A stretch of 64,000 nucleotides of DNA from Dendrophyllia cribrosa. Lineage: Eukaryota > Cnidaria > Anthozoa > Scleractinia > Dendrophylliidae. This document shows, piece by piece, positions 12,448 through 26,464 of the stretch. Below the pieces are notes generated by a model. That model ran no database searches. It was given only the letters and a program-made list of their open reading frames with translations, and was not told the origin of the DNA. Position 1 is the stretch's first letter. Each line of letters begins with the position of its first letter. The DNA lies in contig JAJLRJ010000004.1 of assembly GCA_024195265.1 (NCBI GenBank), positions 30,996,785 to 31,060,784 of the forward strand. The letters run 5' to 3'. Made by a program: the position numbers and the translations under genes.

Positions 12448-12690
12448 CACCCTTATCTGGCTAAAATCATACTGAGGTGCCATTTAAAAAAATCGTAACC
12501 GTTTTGAGTGATATTTGCGATCATTGCTGTGATCATATAAACTTATCAACAAAAAGTGGGAGTTCAATAGGGCATACAGACACCCTTCTGGCTAAAATCT
12601 TCCTCAGGCGCCATTTAAAAAAAAGACATCTTTACAGCTTTGAGTGATATTTGTGATCCTTGCAGTGATCTTATCAACTTAAGCTGTTGA
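12448..12690 (+). repeat. two-copy tandem duplication, about 120-bp unit
   Basis: The words CAGACACCCTT, CTGGCTAAAATC, GCCATTTAAAAAAA and TTTGAGTGATATTTG occur in the same order in both units, with a few substitutions and indels. Confidence 0.75.
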
Positions 12691-12821
12691 ATAGAAACCT
12701 GAAAACTTCAGGCTTAGCCAGTGTCACTGTGAGGATCAGAAGCATCGATCATGTTTATCTGCAGTTCATATTCACATTCATCTTTAATTTTGTTAATTAA
12801 GCTTGCATCAGTGTGTTGCAA

Positions 12822-13055
12822 TGGTTGTTTGTATTTATAGGCCTGCAGAGGCATAGAAAATAATCTGTAAAGAGCTATTTGCTCAACACAAACACAAACA
12901 GCCAGGCCTGCTATTTTACTTCCTCAGCTGGAAATGTGTGTTGATCGTTTGTATTCATGCCTGCGGGGATATAAAAAATAACTCCTAGAGAGCTATTACA
13001 TGTAGCTTTGTGTAGACACTGTAGCAGCAACCCTGCTATTTTACTTCCTCGTGGA
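12822..13055 (+). repeat. two-copy tandem duplication, about 120-bp unit
   Basis: Both halves contain GTTTGTATT, GCCTGC, AGAGCTATT and CCTGCTATTTTACTTCCTC in order. Confidence 0.65.
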
Positions 13056-13164
13056 AATTTGAAATACAAAGCATATCAACTTACCTTGCAAAATAGTTAT
13101 CAGCATGAACAAGAAGGTAGCTGTTGTTAATGATAAAAATTTCCCAAAATAAACAAATTAAGTA

Positions 13165-13342
13165 CAGTCGAACCTCTCCTTACGGACACCTCCATAATAC
13201 GGACACCTCTCTATTACGGACAGTTCTCTTGGTCCCTAAGATACAAAAATTCATACAATCCCTACCTCTATAATACGGACACCTCTATAATACGGACACT
13301 TTGGTCTGTCCTTTTGGTGTCCGTATTAAGGAGGTTCGACTG
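13165..13342. mobile_element. pogo/Tigger-like MITE with TA target duplication
   Basis: CAGTCGAACCTCTCCTTACG at the left and GTTCGACTG at the right are TIRs, flanked on both sides by TA (13163-13164 and 13343-13344). The interior repeats ATACGGACACCTCT. TIRs starting CAGT(C/G)GAACC with a TA target are typical of pogo/Tigger elements. Confidence 0.75.
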
Positions 13343-14585
13343 TACTTGAAAATTCACGATAAGCATTATTTTCTGTAAAATCTTTTCATACAATTTGAAT
13401 AGAAGTTAACTGCATGAAGGTTATTTTGTTAGTTTGAAATTTACTTTTTTTTAAAACGTTAAAAAAAAAATAAGCACGCCATGGCTGCAAAAAATTGTAC
13501 TTTTCATCATTAAAACAATGAGGAACCAACATTGGTCAACATTATAAATATTATATTAGCCAAAGAAAAAATGCTCGCGTCAATTTCAAACCATATGGTA
13601 GCATGTTAGTACAGTAGACAGAAGTAGGAGATATAGAACTGAATGGTAACTACTACTTTACCGATCGCACAAAAACCAAAGAAAGACGTAGGTAACACCG
13701 GCAAATTGCTGGCAAAAGTACATTTTAATTTGAACTAACGTGTGATATTGGACTGGAATTAGACTCCATTGCGCAAACAAAGTCGACGTAGCATGCGATA
13801 AGTGTAATTTTTTTTATTTTTTGTCAAAAAACCGGCTCCAAATATCAGCCATAATCATATAAAAAAATCTCAAATATTAAATTATATTTCCTCGGGAAAA
13901 AAACACGATCAAAATAATATTCAAGTTAGCTAACTTCCTCAGTTGTCATCATCAACATGTACAGTAAGCGATCACGTTTAGCAATAAGCTTATATGCAAG
14001 TTTCTCGATCTTTTGGAGCTTTAAGCTTGCTGTCAAAAAAAGAAGCGAGATTACTTCACAATTATCTCATTTATGTAAGTAAAACAAAAACAGTTAAGTT
14101 TTATGCTTGCATAATCCTGCGTATGTAAATTGCCGGCTTGCAACTCATCAGCCGCCCTTTCAAATATTTGAAGTTACTTGAATATTTGTTGAAAATTTAT
14201 CTACAATAACTGAGAGAATGAATTGCTTACTCACTTTGATGGGGAAGTTGTAGTGACCAAAAATTCAGTTGAGTGACTTGAAGTATTTTCAATATATTTC
14301 GATGCAGTTGTTGACACTAATTGAATGTTGTTGAAGCCGTGTCGTCGTCTTGAATGACAGACCGTGGGAAGATTGGGAATACATGACGCAATGACAAGTA
14401 ACTTTGACAAGTACTGGTAACTAAATATTCTTACGATATATCAGGACTGGACTTCTGAATTGTGGACCAACGGACTCTATAAAAAAAGTAACACTTTTTA
14501 TAACAAGGAGTACAAATAAGCCGATTTAATGCTACTTATAGTGACTACAATATTTTGTGATGAGATTTTTGGTGTAATTAAGACT

Positions 14586-14642
14586 TTGAATGTTTGGCCG
14601 CCATGTTGGTGCCCCTAAGTGGGGCACCAACATGGCCGCTCC
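14586..14642. repeat. short palindrome GGCCGCCATGTTGGTGCCCC
   Basis: The GCCGCCATGTTGGTGCCCCT arm is followed at once by its near-complement GGGGCACCAACATGGCCGC. It is related in sequence to the CCAACATGGC-type fold-backs at 28760 and 28830. Confidence 0.6.
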
Positions 14643-16374
14643 ACATACATTCCCGTTCTAAAAATGTCCAATACTCGTTCGCGTATAACTCTTGAACGAA
14701 ATGCTTTTGCGCTTCAAAATTTGGCCCAGTTGTGAAGTTTTAAACTCTCTACAATTTCATAAACATTTTGGAATCGAAATCTGTTGTTTAATGCTTCTGA
14801 ATTTTGATATGAAGTATTAAAGTGCAAACCAAAATCCCGGCAAGAAAACTTGTCTTGGCTAAATTTGGAGCGTCACCTTTCGCTCTGACGAGGGGCATAA
14901 TCAGTTGTCACAAATTTCAATGTTTCCCTCCCTCACCGACGCAGTACTACAACGGAGAGTTTACAGTCGAATTTAATGGTAACCAGTTATACAAACTCTA
15001 TATTCGTTATAGAAACATTGGTCAGCTTTAATCATTTCAAATTTATTTTCAGTTCTCCGGGATAGTATTTATGTGGTAATAATTATCCTTATGCATATTA
15101 CGTCACCCACTTAAATTTCACCCCCAAACCTCGTTTGTGAACAAAATTATTTGCATTTACACTGTTCAACTTTACTGCTTTGGGAAAATTAACAGGTTTA
15201 CAATTCCGCATAACGAGACTTGGGTGTAAAATTAGCTTATCCAACGTAAACATGCATAACGGCTATTGAAGTGCGGATTAATTTCGGTTGGAGCGATAAT
15301 CCCAAAGTGGGGATTTCCATATGAATGGTACCAGGATGCTCGTCGTCTTGTATAGGGGTGTAAATTATGGATTTTGGTATCACTTAGGGTGTTCAGGAAG
15401 TAACACCGATATTTTTAGCGGTCAAAGTATCGTTTAGGTTGGAACGCGAAGAATAACAAAAGATTTATGAGAAAGTATTCGAAGTGTTAATCGGCATTAA
15501 AATCACTATAACTCTTGTTTGTCTATCTTTTTTAGAACTGCATCTTTTAGGGGCCAGAAAGAGATTGAGCCACGCCCAGATTGGTCTCCTTTAGGGGTGT
15601 TAAAAATTTCCGACGCGCATCCCCGTCCCTTTTATACCCCTTTCTCCGGGTGATAATCATTATACAACGGTCCTGGAAATCAAGTGCAGGCGCATTTGTA
15701 AGATCGTCTAAATGGGGTGGTGGCTTTTACGGTTATACTAGCAGCATTTTCGTTCAAGGTCCCTTGCTTTCTCGTTTTCGCTTTTACGGTTAACGGTTAA
15801 AATTTTGGCATTTTTACGGATAACGTTTAATTTCTTCCCGTTATGGTTAACCGTAAATCTTAAAAATTAATTTCCATTATTGTAAAAAAGTTGAAAATTA
15901 ATTTCTATTTTAAAATGTTAAAAATTAATTCCCATTGTTTTAAATACCAAGGACCATTCTGGGACAAGACACAGCTTCCGTAATAACAAAACAGTCTTAA
16001 CAAGACAAGAAATCGTGGCTAGAATTTTTAACGTTTAAAATTATTAAATTTTCACGCATAACGACTACATTTTGGGCCATTTTACGGCTAACGGTTTACC
16101 CCATCGAGACCCTCTTGTAAGTTGCATGCCAATTGTAAGTATCGTATTTTAATACACACAAATGTACTCGAATGAACACATGGGGCGGTTATCGCATGTT
16201 CGTATGCTCGGAGGAAGCGTAAATTAAAGCATACATGAGCAAAATGAAAGTCATGCACTGCACACAGAAACTATGTTCTTAAAATAAGTAAATGCTGCGA
16301 ATAAACACCCCTCTACATAAACCCCCGAGGCCTTAATTTTTGTTTTGAACATTCAGTTAGTGCTTTGAGTTTGA

Positions 16375-16836
16375 GGCCCCGACCACACTAATGCGTTTTC
16401 AAAAGTCTCCGTTTTCATCTCGAAGAAAACGAAGCAAAATATTTTCGCATCGTTTTCACCTGTCCACACTAAAACGGTCGAAAACGACTGGGACCGGGGA
16501 TTGCGCATGTGTTAAAGGTGACAGATGCTCTGATTTGGACTGGAACCGATGGCATGTGACGCTCTCAATACGTCATCGTTTTCAAAAGTCTCCGTTTTCA
16601 CCTGACCACACTAGAGATTTTACGTCACCGTTTTCAAATGTCTCCGTTTTCACCTGTCCACACTAGAAACGAAGCGTTTTCAAAACGATGCGTTTTCAAA
16701 AGTCTCCACTTTTGAAACCGTTTTCGAAAGCCTCCGTTTTCATCAGCGTTTTCGGGCGTTTTAGTGTGGATGATAGGCGAAAACGCATCAAAATGTATGC
16801 GTTTTCAAACGAAAACGCATTAGTGTGGTCGGGGCC
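16375..16836. mobile_element. 462-bp TIR element rich in CGTTTTC, TSD TGA
   Basis: The ends are GGCCCCGACCACACTAATGC and its complement, more than 25 bp long, flanked by TGA on both sides (16372-16374 and 16837-16839). The interior repeats GTTTTCAAAAGTCTCCGTTT and CCTGTCCACACTA. It is non-coding; the 91-residue open frame inside is repeat-derived. A 3-bp target duplication suggests a PIF/Harbinger-like mobiliser. Confidence 0.75.
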
Positions 16837-17456
16837 TGAGAGGGGCGTTAAAATGGATTCTAAAAACCTTCATTACTAAATTCGTTTTTGTAAAATTTCT
16901 CACTTTAAGTGGAATTTTAACAAATTAATACAATTTGCTAGACAAAAATTCTGAGAATCACCACAGTGCATGACGAGGACATGCTGCGTTGCGTGATAGG
17001 TGCGTGACATTGTCTGTCACACAATTGCGTTTCATGAAAATCGAGCTGGAAAAACTTTGAACAAAAAAGGTCGTAGTATTTTGCTTTACAAAGGTATTTT
17101 ATGAATATCTTGCTTTATTACCAATGGCTTAAATCAAATTTCAAGTTTCCCAATTAACACGAAAGGATGACGTGTCGACGACTTGAGAATTTGTTTTTGT
17201 CCGTGTTTAGTGACGCGTTTCCAGGCTCTGATTGCACATTGTTTATTTTTGTTCCTTCCTTTGTTATTCAAACATATTTGGATAAACTCGTGAGTTCCTT
17301 TTCAAATGCAAAATTTACGTACTTCGGGAATTCTAGGAATCCACGCGTAACCAGCGAACTGATTTGAGCGCAGGTCGGCTGCATAGCTGGAAAGTTCGAA
17401 GATATTTCGGTTTTTTAAAGTCCAACCCGCACTTGCGGACGGTCATCTGTTGTACG

Positions 17457-17538
17457 ATGGCGACCAACGGTTCGCTTATAAGGCAAAGCGAGGGAAGAGA
17501 ATCGGCACACTTCAGGCAAACGATACGAGAGAGAACAG
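17457..17538 (+). CDS. dystrophin-like exon 1 (isoform a start)
   Basis: The ATG at 17457 opens [20 protein letters not shown] and ends QTIRERT plus one base, with donor AACAG|GTATTT. The leftover G joins exon 2 to give Gly28 followed by [10 protein letters not shown]. The N-terminus is short, basic and polar, with no signal peptide. An alternative first exon lies at 21713. Confidence 0.75.
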
Positions 17539-20500
17539 GTATTTAATGGTACATTTTAAAAAGGCTGTGTTGCTTATTTGGTGAATTCTATTTGTTATAA
17601 CACATCGCCCACAGCGGAAAGTATTTTGTCGCTTTATAGTTCTGCTCTCACTATAATGGATTCAACTGCTCCCAATGTAAGATGTTAAGCTTGTTATAAC
17701 ACGGGATGAGCTTAAATAGCGATAGTAAAATATTATTGAGCTTTTATAAGCTCGTGAAAGTTGTTTGTACTTGCGAAACTTAATACAAGGCACTTGCTAT
17801 TTATAACTATGGAGCGAACACATCTGGGAGTACATTTCTTGTTTGGAGTGTACTGTTTAATATCTTTAAATCGAGGTCATGAAGTCAACGCGGTAGAAAC
17901 TGGCAACAGTCGACTTAAATGCAACAAAAGTTCGTTGGGAGTTACGATTTTCCGTTTAAATTTATCAACAGTTTTAATTTCTCAAAGTTACAGATTTCCT
18001 GTTAAGTAGGTAACAATTTGCATACTTTTGTACTTAATCACCTTGTTTTGGTGTAAGTGTGTGGAAGTCGTGAGGCTCTTCAGACATCAAGGGCTTAACA
18101 TACGTAGGGAATATATTTGTGCTTTTGCATTTTTGTTTGTTTGCTACGTTCATTTCGCTAACTCGTCTGTGAAAAACCGCTTGTTTCTTTGCCTTGTTAT
18201 TGAAATCAATTGGAGCATAATGACCACATTGACATCCTATAATGAGAGATGAATTTTGCTTGAATGCAGAGAGCTTCACAATATCTTTAATTTGCAATGA
18301 AAAATCGTTATATATCAATACCAGATAATCGATTTTATACTTTATTCACGTTTTAAAATTTCGCTTTCGCCAGGAAAGAAGTCAAACCACGATTTAATCA
18401 GACTTGTTTTGACTTTTGATGTGCACTGATAAACTTCTACTATTAAAAAATCATGTAAATATCGATGATCGAAGTGCTATCAAATTAAAGTTGCAAAATG
18501 ATTAAACGACATCACTTCTAATCACCAGATATATATATTCAAATTGTACAGTATGCTACACGGGTTTTAGCGTTTTTTAGTTCGAGTATCGGCGCAATAT
18601 TACTTGTTTTTAAGTGATCTTGAAACCGGAATTTAAGATGTCATACTTCGCCGATTTTCGCGTGTACTTGTCAGCATAGATACCAGTTTAATTTTCCTCC
18701 AATATTTATATATTACTGACAACATTTAGATTTGATAGGAATGTCATGTAGACATGCTAAACCCTTGGGTTATTTTCGTAACGGCTGAGACAATGGTCTC
18801 GACACGAGACCGGGCTGAAAATGTTGTATTGATTTTTGCGGTTTTCGAAGATTGCAATGATTACCGTGTTGATTATCGACATTATCGCACATTAGAAACG
18901 ATTTAGATCTCACTTACGTCGATAGGTCGCCAGGTTTTAAGTTTATAACTCTTTTACAACTCCAAGCATCGTAGCCTCAAACGCAGAGGTCCTTTATAGG
19001 GCTCGTCGTTGATATTTCTAAAGTACCCCGCTATTCTCGTTTTAATCCATTCTCCGTGAGATCTTGTATTATTAAGGAATGCAAATTTATAGCCTGGGTG
19101 TTTGAATTCAAGGATAATGAAAGCATGTTTATATTGCTTTTATCTAAATATTAAAAAAGTACTTTGTGGGATTATCACGTTCTGATTGTCAACTTATCAG
19201 AATCGGAAGATGGCATTTTAACATTTACGGTTTTTCTTTGCTCAAGAAACCGGAATGTTTTTTCTAAAGTTTTTTTTATTAATAGACTTGTCGTTCAAAA
19301 CTTGCCCCTTGATGTGTTAAAAAGCTATAATTACATAAATAATTAAACAACAGAAATGTTATTTTGTCTTCGGTGCTTTATTCTCATATTGACAACAAAA
19401 TGATTTGTTTGTAAGTGGAGGTTCGAATAACTAACTGAACGCAACTACGCCGACCTCATCTTCACGACTTCGGAATTTTTTCCGGATTTTTGTTATCCGT
19501 TTAGTTTCAAACGTAAAGTTACGCATGGGTACATGCTGCCAGGAAAAATCTTCGAGAACGTGTTTCGATTCATGTTTTCAATATAATGAAAAGGCTGTGG
19601 TCATATTCCATTCTAAGATGTAATGCATCGTTTGCATTCATTCTTTTTTCGTATTACAAAGAAGAAAAAAAAACGAAAAACTCACTCGTGACACGTATTA
19701 ACGATATGCAACTGAAATAAGCAGTTCATGATTCTGGAGTAACTGTTTGAATGTTATATCAACTTGGCACGCTTTTTAAAAAGGAAAACCGATATAGAGA
19801 AACCACATCTTACCAAGCCAAGAGGGCCAACTTAAAACCGGCAGTGACGAAATTGAAGCACTCAACCAACTAGACGCTTCATATAATGTGAAATAGCCGA
19901 AAGTTCAGTTAAGTCGCGTCGCAGAGCCGCCAGACGACGACCATCCAGTCGCAAAGCGCGCTGAGACAAGTGCGCTAACGCACCATGATGGTCAAAGTGA
20001 ACTTAAGGGCTTCAAGTAAAGTAAAATCGGTTGGTCATCTCTCGATCAGCGAAGAACTGCATGTTTCCCGCCTTTTTCTCCAGTTTTGTTTAAAATTATC
20101 TACTAGTGCTCTAAGAGTAAAAATAAGTGTCTTGGGCTGCAGATGTACAGAATTGAAATGGATTGCATCTTCGAAAAATTGTGCTAATGTTTTCAAGTTT
20201 ATCGCTTCTGTCTTGGAAAACTCGCTAAAACTCTGATTATGGTCTATTTTCTCTTCTAAAATTCGCTTCATATCTTCCTCTTAGTGTTCTATAGACTATA
20301 AGCGTTTCGTGTACAACAAAGGTGCTTAGTTTTTATTTGGGGCAGTTTTGACCCAAAAACCTCGAAATCACCATGACATAGCTCCTTTAAAAGCTGTTCC
20401 TGCTAGAATCGTTTTGTTTTTCACAAGCGCAAAGTGTAATACAGTTTACGAGCCTGGTTTCAAAATCATTGTATCTACGTTCTGACCGCCCGGCCAATAC

Positions 20501-23500
20501 TACTCACGTAGAGGGACGGTCGTATTAAAAAGTAATAAAAAAATATTGTGTTCACACAAACCATCGTAGAATGGCAGATTCCTCCCGGTGAAGACATGAA
20601 AACGTAAACCTGCGATCAATCCGCTTCGTCCAAATTACCACTCTCTTGCATGGTTTACTAAACGTTGTCGTGTGATAAGTTAAACGGCCCTGTTGGCAGC
20701 CAATTTATAGTGTGGTTGGAATGGCTTCGTAAACCGTCCATTTTGCACCGTTCCACGCTATGCTATGTTTGAGTTGGATCAAGTCGTACATCACTTCATA
20801 CTGCCGATAAAGTTCAACTACTGTTGTCTTGACCGAAAATGTTTATTTTTAATGATGCAGTTTTTTTGTGTGTAGCGTTTCCGACGCCATAAAAGTCATA
20901 AACTCCAACAAAAACTGTGTGCTTTTTAAAAGCATATCTATTACAAACGTTAAAGTAAACTTGCTCATGATATCATCGTTGCTTATCTTCCCATGTGCGT
21001 TCAAAACCGTCTTAAAAGACTTCTTGTCAAGGTCTTTTTACAAGCACCATAAAAACCAATATTTTAGTGTTACACTCTATCTAGCGACTTTTAAACTTAC
21101 AGTGGAAGGCTTTTAAACAGGTATAAATTACACAAAGAACTGTTGCTATGCTCTTAAAACATCCAGCGTCCTCCCGTTTATATGACTCAGATTCTGAAAT
21201 TGTGCGGCCCCTTTTAATATTCTCTATATTTTTAACACATACCACCTGGTGTCCTGCCATGTTGAGGCGGTTATCACAATAAAGTTTTGAATTTCTACAG
21301 TTTCTATTTTCAAAGCCAGAATTTTAAATGCGAACCTTCTATAATATATTATATAATTTATTCTTGGACTTTTTTGTTTTGTTTTTGATTTCCCAATTTT
21401 AACTTCTCCAATTAATAAAACGTACTGGCGTTTTATAAGTAAACGTTTTTACATATCAGACGGATAACATCTGTTTTTCATAGATCTGTCGCTCAAGCCC
21501 CAAACTAATTTCTGCTCAACTCAAGTGGTGAATATTTTCGTTTCGTTTATGTAAATGTTTTAATATATAAGATCGATGCGTGCGGATAGTGTAATACCCT
21601 GGGATCATGATTTATCTCTTCACACGCGTATATTGAACTTCAAGAACTTGAAAAAAAGGGCGATGTTATTGTAAACGGATAAAATTATCGAGGAAATTTA
21701 AAAACAAGGGAAATGGCAAAGCCAGGAGACGCTTTTAGGCCCAAGAAAACATCACACGAGACAACGACGGCTTTTGTCAAAGGAAAAGGTAACATGCATG
21801 AATCATTGCTTTTCTCATTCATGTCAGTTAACCAGTTTTATTCGGTAAGAGCGCTTTTTAAGTTAGTGACCTATTCGAACTTTGCTGAACTCGTGTAATG
21901 TGGTTGTATTTTTTTTCTAATTTATAAATCAAACCTGCAAATCCTTATCCGTGTTGTGAATCATTAAATATTTCCTTTTCTCAGTTCCAAATTTGGAACA
22001 TTTCTCAAATTTGTACTTGGAGCTGTTAAAGAGTTACAAGACACAATCGGTTTTTCAGGCGACGATTTGTTTATTTACAATTTGTTTTCTGCTTCTCTGT
22101 GAACTCCAGAATTAATTGATGTGCCTAAGCGTCAAAACGTTAACCATGACGTCGCCAAATATTGTAATTAGAAGTGGAAAGCTTGCTTCAGGAGGAAGGA
22201 ACGAAATTACGGTGTGCGAAATAGAGACATTTAGGGTAGTGAGAAAGCGAATATGCCAGTGTGTTTGGAAAGAATGTAGGATGCGAGCGTGAGAGCATTG
22301 TAACTGATTATTTCTACTTGGTACAGGAAAAGAAAAGATTTGACAAGCATTGCTGTCTAATTCATTAACAGCGATCAACAGCTATTTTTTCCCAACAGTC
22401 TACGGAAGTAGCTAGGAGAATTAACAGTCACATACTGAAAATCGGAATCAAATTCTTAACATAGATATTATATATAAAGTTGGAAAGAATGCATGCCGAG
22501 AATTTAGCATGAAAAAGTGAAAGATTCTCTACCCTGAAGACGTAGATCCGTGACTCTTGCTGACATACACAGCAGGCTCAATATTATGAACATGCAAAAT
22601 TTTGTTTTAGAGTCTATAAACAGCGTTTCATAATGGCCCCCAAAAACCTTGTTTTCTCGCGAAATTGTCGCCTGTGCTTTAAATAAAAAAAAATAAGGTC
22701 GTTGTCGAAGAAATAAGAACTTTGTTTACCGTCTTTAAAAACAAAACTACTTTTTTCAAAAAAATTTAGTGGGTGTTTGTTTTTGCAGTTTAAAAACGAC
22801 TCGTTCGCGCAAAGTTACGAAGACGAAAATTGAAGCTGTGTTTACGTTTTTTTGTTGGGTTATTTTGGTCACTCTAGCCCCCTATTCTCCAGTTCATGCA
22901 AATTGTTGGTTTGCTGGGAAAACAGAACAAAAAAAAGAGAAATTCTATGCATGTATTACGCCAATGCCTCCATTTTTAGCAAGAGCGGCGAGCTTTCCAG
23001 GTCACACTACTGCGTGCTTAAGACACCAGCGAGTTATGCCAGCACAAAGGTACAGTGAAATGCGCAACACACATGAGCGAAAGAGCGGAAACAATCGATA
23101 AATCACGTTGAGAAAGTAGAGTGGACAGAATTCCCATGAATTCTTATCGATATTATGTATAAAAATAGACCTTTTCACCGATAAGGCAGCCATATTGATT
23201 TTGTCCCCTGGGCATCCCATGTTGACCATTGAAATCGGTAAAAAAAAGTCTATTAACTAAGAATAAAATATAGTGTAATAATTTGGTCAGACAAAAATTT
23301 GGAGTCCAGCTGAGTCCAAAATGCATTTTAAAATAGCAAAACTAGTAGAGCTTGGCCTATTTTTACTTTTTTTTTCACTCAGAATTATGATTTACTGAAA
23401 TACTAGACCATAGAGGTTTTGCACGGCAGCTATGTTGCATGGCAGGAACAATGAAAATGTTTTGCATTGGAAAAAAAACATTCTTTCCCATAGGGAAAAG

Positions 23501-26400
23501 AATCTATTGTTCCTGCCATGCAACATGGCTGCCTTGCAAAACCTCTATTTACGTTAAGAACATTGTAAAGAACCTTTTGGGGGTTATTTTTTGGATAAGA
23601 ACCTTCGGTCCCGACTCAGTCGGACACACAATAGAAAACATTGTTTCGGCCATTTTGTATTGTTTTAGTTCCTTTTGTTTCACATCATCTGTGTCCGGTA
23701 CACGCAGTGAAAACCAAAATTAGACGTTCTTATAAAAAAACAGTGTACAGTCGAAAAAATAGAATACAGGGGTCGATTTAATAAAACTTTTACAAGTGTA
23801 GCCATTGTTTCGGAGGTTGACAACAATAGCTACGCTTGTAAATTACAAGTATAAAAGTTTTATTAAATTGACTCCAGCATTCGGCCCAGGATGAGGTCTT
23901 CGAATATGTAAAAATGTGCAATTCAGTTCGTATGGCTGAGAAATCAGTTGGGATGTTACGTTTTCGAGTAATTTATTTTGTTCTTTTTTCCAATAGGCGA
24001 GAGAGAAGAACTTCACAAGAAGACATTTCGAAAATGGATAAACTCCAAACTTGCAATGGTAAGCTAAGCTGTTGATGGGTTTTGTTAAACTACAACCTTG
24101 GTCAAAACGTTTGGAAAACTTTGTATATTGTGTTTCAAATCTGTAGTGAATGCTTATCCATCCCCCACCCTCCGGGTACAATGTTGAGAGCCAGGAATAA
24201 AAACAAAATAACGCGTGACGCAGTTCACAAACTTCAATGTTGTAGATTGTACGATACAGCAGGGGATTTCCGTAATAGCAGACTTAACGTAATACCGGGA
24301 GACTTCCGACCGCAAAGCGAAGGGTTTGTCGATAAAAGCGGGGTTTTCATAAATAACAGGGTTTCTGTAAAAAGCAGTGTTTCTGAAATAGCGGGGTGCC
24401 CGTGATAGTGGGGGTTCCGTAATAGCGGGGTGTCCGTAATAGCGGGGTGTCCGTAATAGCGGGGTGTCCGTTATAACTGGGGTTCCATAATAACGGGGTG
24501 TCCGTAATAGCGGGATTTCCGTTACAGCCAAGGTCCCGAATAGCGGGGTGTCCGTTATAGCAGGGATTCTGTAACAGGCAGGAGCTCCGTAATAGTGGGG
24601 TGTCCGTCCTGTCATGTTTAGTTTAGTTTGGGGTCCATAATAGCTCCGGGATATCCGTTATAGCAGGGATTCCATATTAGCGGGGGTCCGTAATAGCGAT
24701 GGTTCCGTAATAGCAGATCGTCGATAAAAGCGGGTTTCCATAAACAGTTGGGTGTGCATCATGATAACAGCAGGCTTTCAGTAACAGCCGAGTTTCTAAA
24801 ATAGCGGGCTGTTCATTCGCACACTCATACATCAAATAAGTAGCTTAATTTGTTAAGTTACCAAGAACCTATGATACAAAAACTGTTGCAAACTGCTTCT
24901 TTTTTTCCAACTCTCCCCAGGCCGTGCCTCCGCTAGAAATAACGGATCTTATAGAGGAGGTGCGAGATGGTCACGTGTTTCTCTCACTGCTAGAAGTTCT
25001 TCTTGGAACAACACTGGTAAGTCCTTTGATTTCATTTGAAAGTCATGTTTAGTGACCTCTTCTTTGGATATTCTGAATTCCTTTTTAGTTTTGTTCGATT
25101 CAGATTTTAGGTCAGCCAATTTATGAAGAACGTATTTTCAACATCTCTTAAACTAGTTCTCCAATAGGCCATTTGCACGATGACGTCATATGACTACAAC
25201 TACCAGAATCCTTCAGTTTTTTGTTTTGTTGTGCAAATTAGGGCTATTGTTATTTAAACCGCACTGGGATTAAAAAACTTAAATAAGAAAGGAAAAACGA
25301 AATGAATTCTGGTAGTTGTAGTCAAATGACGTCATCGTGCAAATGACCTATTGGCGGTATAGCCCAGTTGGGAAAACCATTGTACCGGCAACTACGGGTT
25401 TAAATCCAATTAAAAAAAATTTAAGGATTTTGTTTTTTTCCAACTGGGTGCGATATTTGCTGTGATTTCCCAAAAATCGCTGCCCAGTTGCATCAGGTTT
25501 CAAACATGTTCGAAACCACTGCGATAGTTTGGCCACAAATCGCTAGTTTACTCATCCGAGCTCGAGCGCCACAAAAGTTGCATTATAAAGCGCGACAAAA
25601 AAAACATAGAATGTCGAATGTGTAAACTGGCCTAACGTCTTTGCGGGGATAATTCATTTTCATAATGTTTCATTTCCAATTCACATAATATATTCTATCC
25701 AATAATGGCATACCCGCTTTTATAGACAGGATCATGTCCTCACGTACATGAACATTTGGTAAATCTCTGAATTTGCTTATTCAACAGAAAAGAGAAAAAG
25801 GTCGAATGCGAGTGCATAAACTTAACAATGTAACCACAGCGTTGAAGTTACTGGAGAAAAACAGGGTAAGTGTTTGAAATTTGAAAAGTAAATCACTTTG
25901 ATCTTTGATTCATGTGGTAGTGTGTACCAAGATCAGACATGTAAATTTGTCGAGATCATTCTTGCTTGACAACGGCTCAAATAAAGCTAACCTCTACTAC
26001 TGATTCACAACGTTATACTATATATCTCCGGCTTCGGCAACAAAACGTCTGCTAACATGCACAGCACAGCTACCATGGCAGCCTCCTATGCAAACATTCT
26101 TTGGTTTTAAAGAGTAGGGATTGCATGACGAGCCATAAAGAATATATACGAAGATGGAGACAACTACGCCTGTCACGATACCTGTGTTAATGACTAATGT
26201 GAACTGAATTGTTTCAACTTTTGAGGCAATGGATGACATCCTTTAGCGTGCACATATCTTCAGAGCAGGACCTTGTTATGGTGCTGTTAGTTATGTTTTC
26301 TTTCTGGAACAATTTTGAACCTGGCCGCCATTACGTGTACTTTGATTTACAGTATAGCTCTAATAACTCTTTTGAGTGTTCTGGAAATATCGTGCTTGAC

Positions 26401-26464
<64 letters not shown>

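Larger units (their letters stand above)
10908..17456. other. intergenic region between the two divergent genes
   Basis: No exon could be supported. It holds duplicated AT-rich blocks (12448-12690 and 12822-13055), a Tigger-like MITE (13165-13342), a short palindrome at 14586-14640, AT-rich DNA, a TTTACGGTTAACGGTTAA-rich patch around 15780-16100, and a 462-bp TIR element (16375-16836). Promoters of both genes must lie here or in the first introns, but no core element is convincing. Confidence 0.5.
17539..23996 (+). other. dystrophin-like intron 1 (isoform a)
   Basis: It carries the alternative first exon at 21713-21788 and, near its 3' end, small MITEs (23163-23254, 23408-23550, 23772-23872). 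The stretch 17540-19960 is AT-rich with nothing recognisable. At 20035-20290 lies a block shared with 38430-38575. Confidence 0.6.

Noticed and set aside
16391..16666. 91-codon Arg/Ser/Phe-rich frame
   Set aside because: It lies entirely in a TIR element and repeats with the CGTTTTC words; not a conserved protein.
22112..23229. frames of 68-110 codons between the alternative first exon and exon 2, tested as extra 5' exons
   Set aside because: None ends at a donor with the phase needed to join exon 2 and none has a recognisable motif.
24154..24615. 153-codon minus-strand frame with repeated [12 protein letters not shown]
   Set aside because: It is the translation of the GTGTCCGTAATAGCGGG minisatellite.
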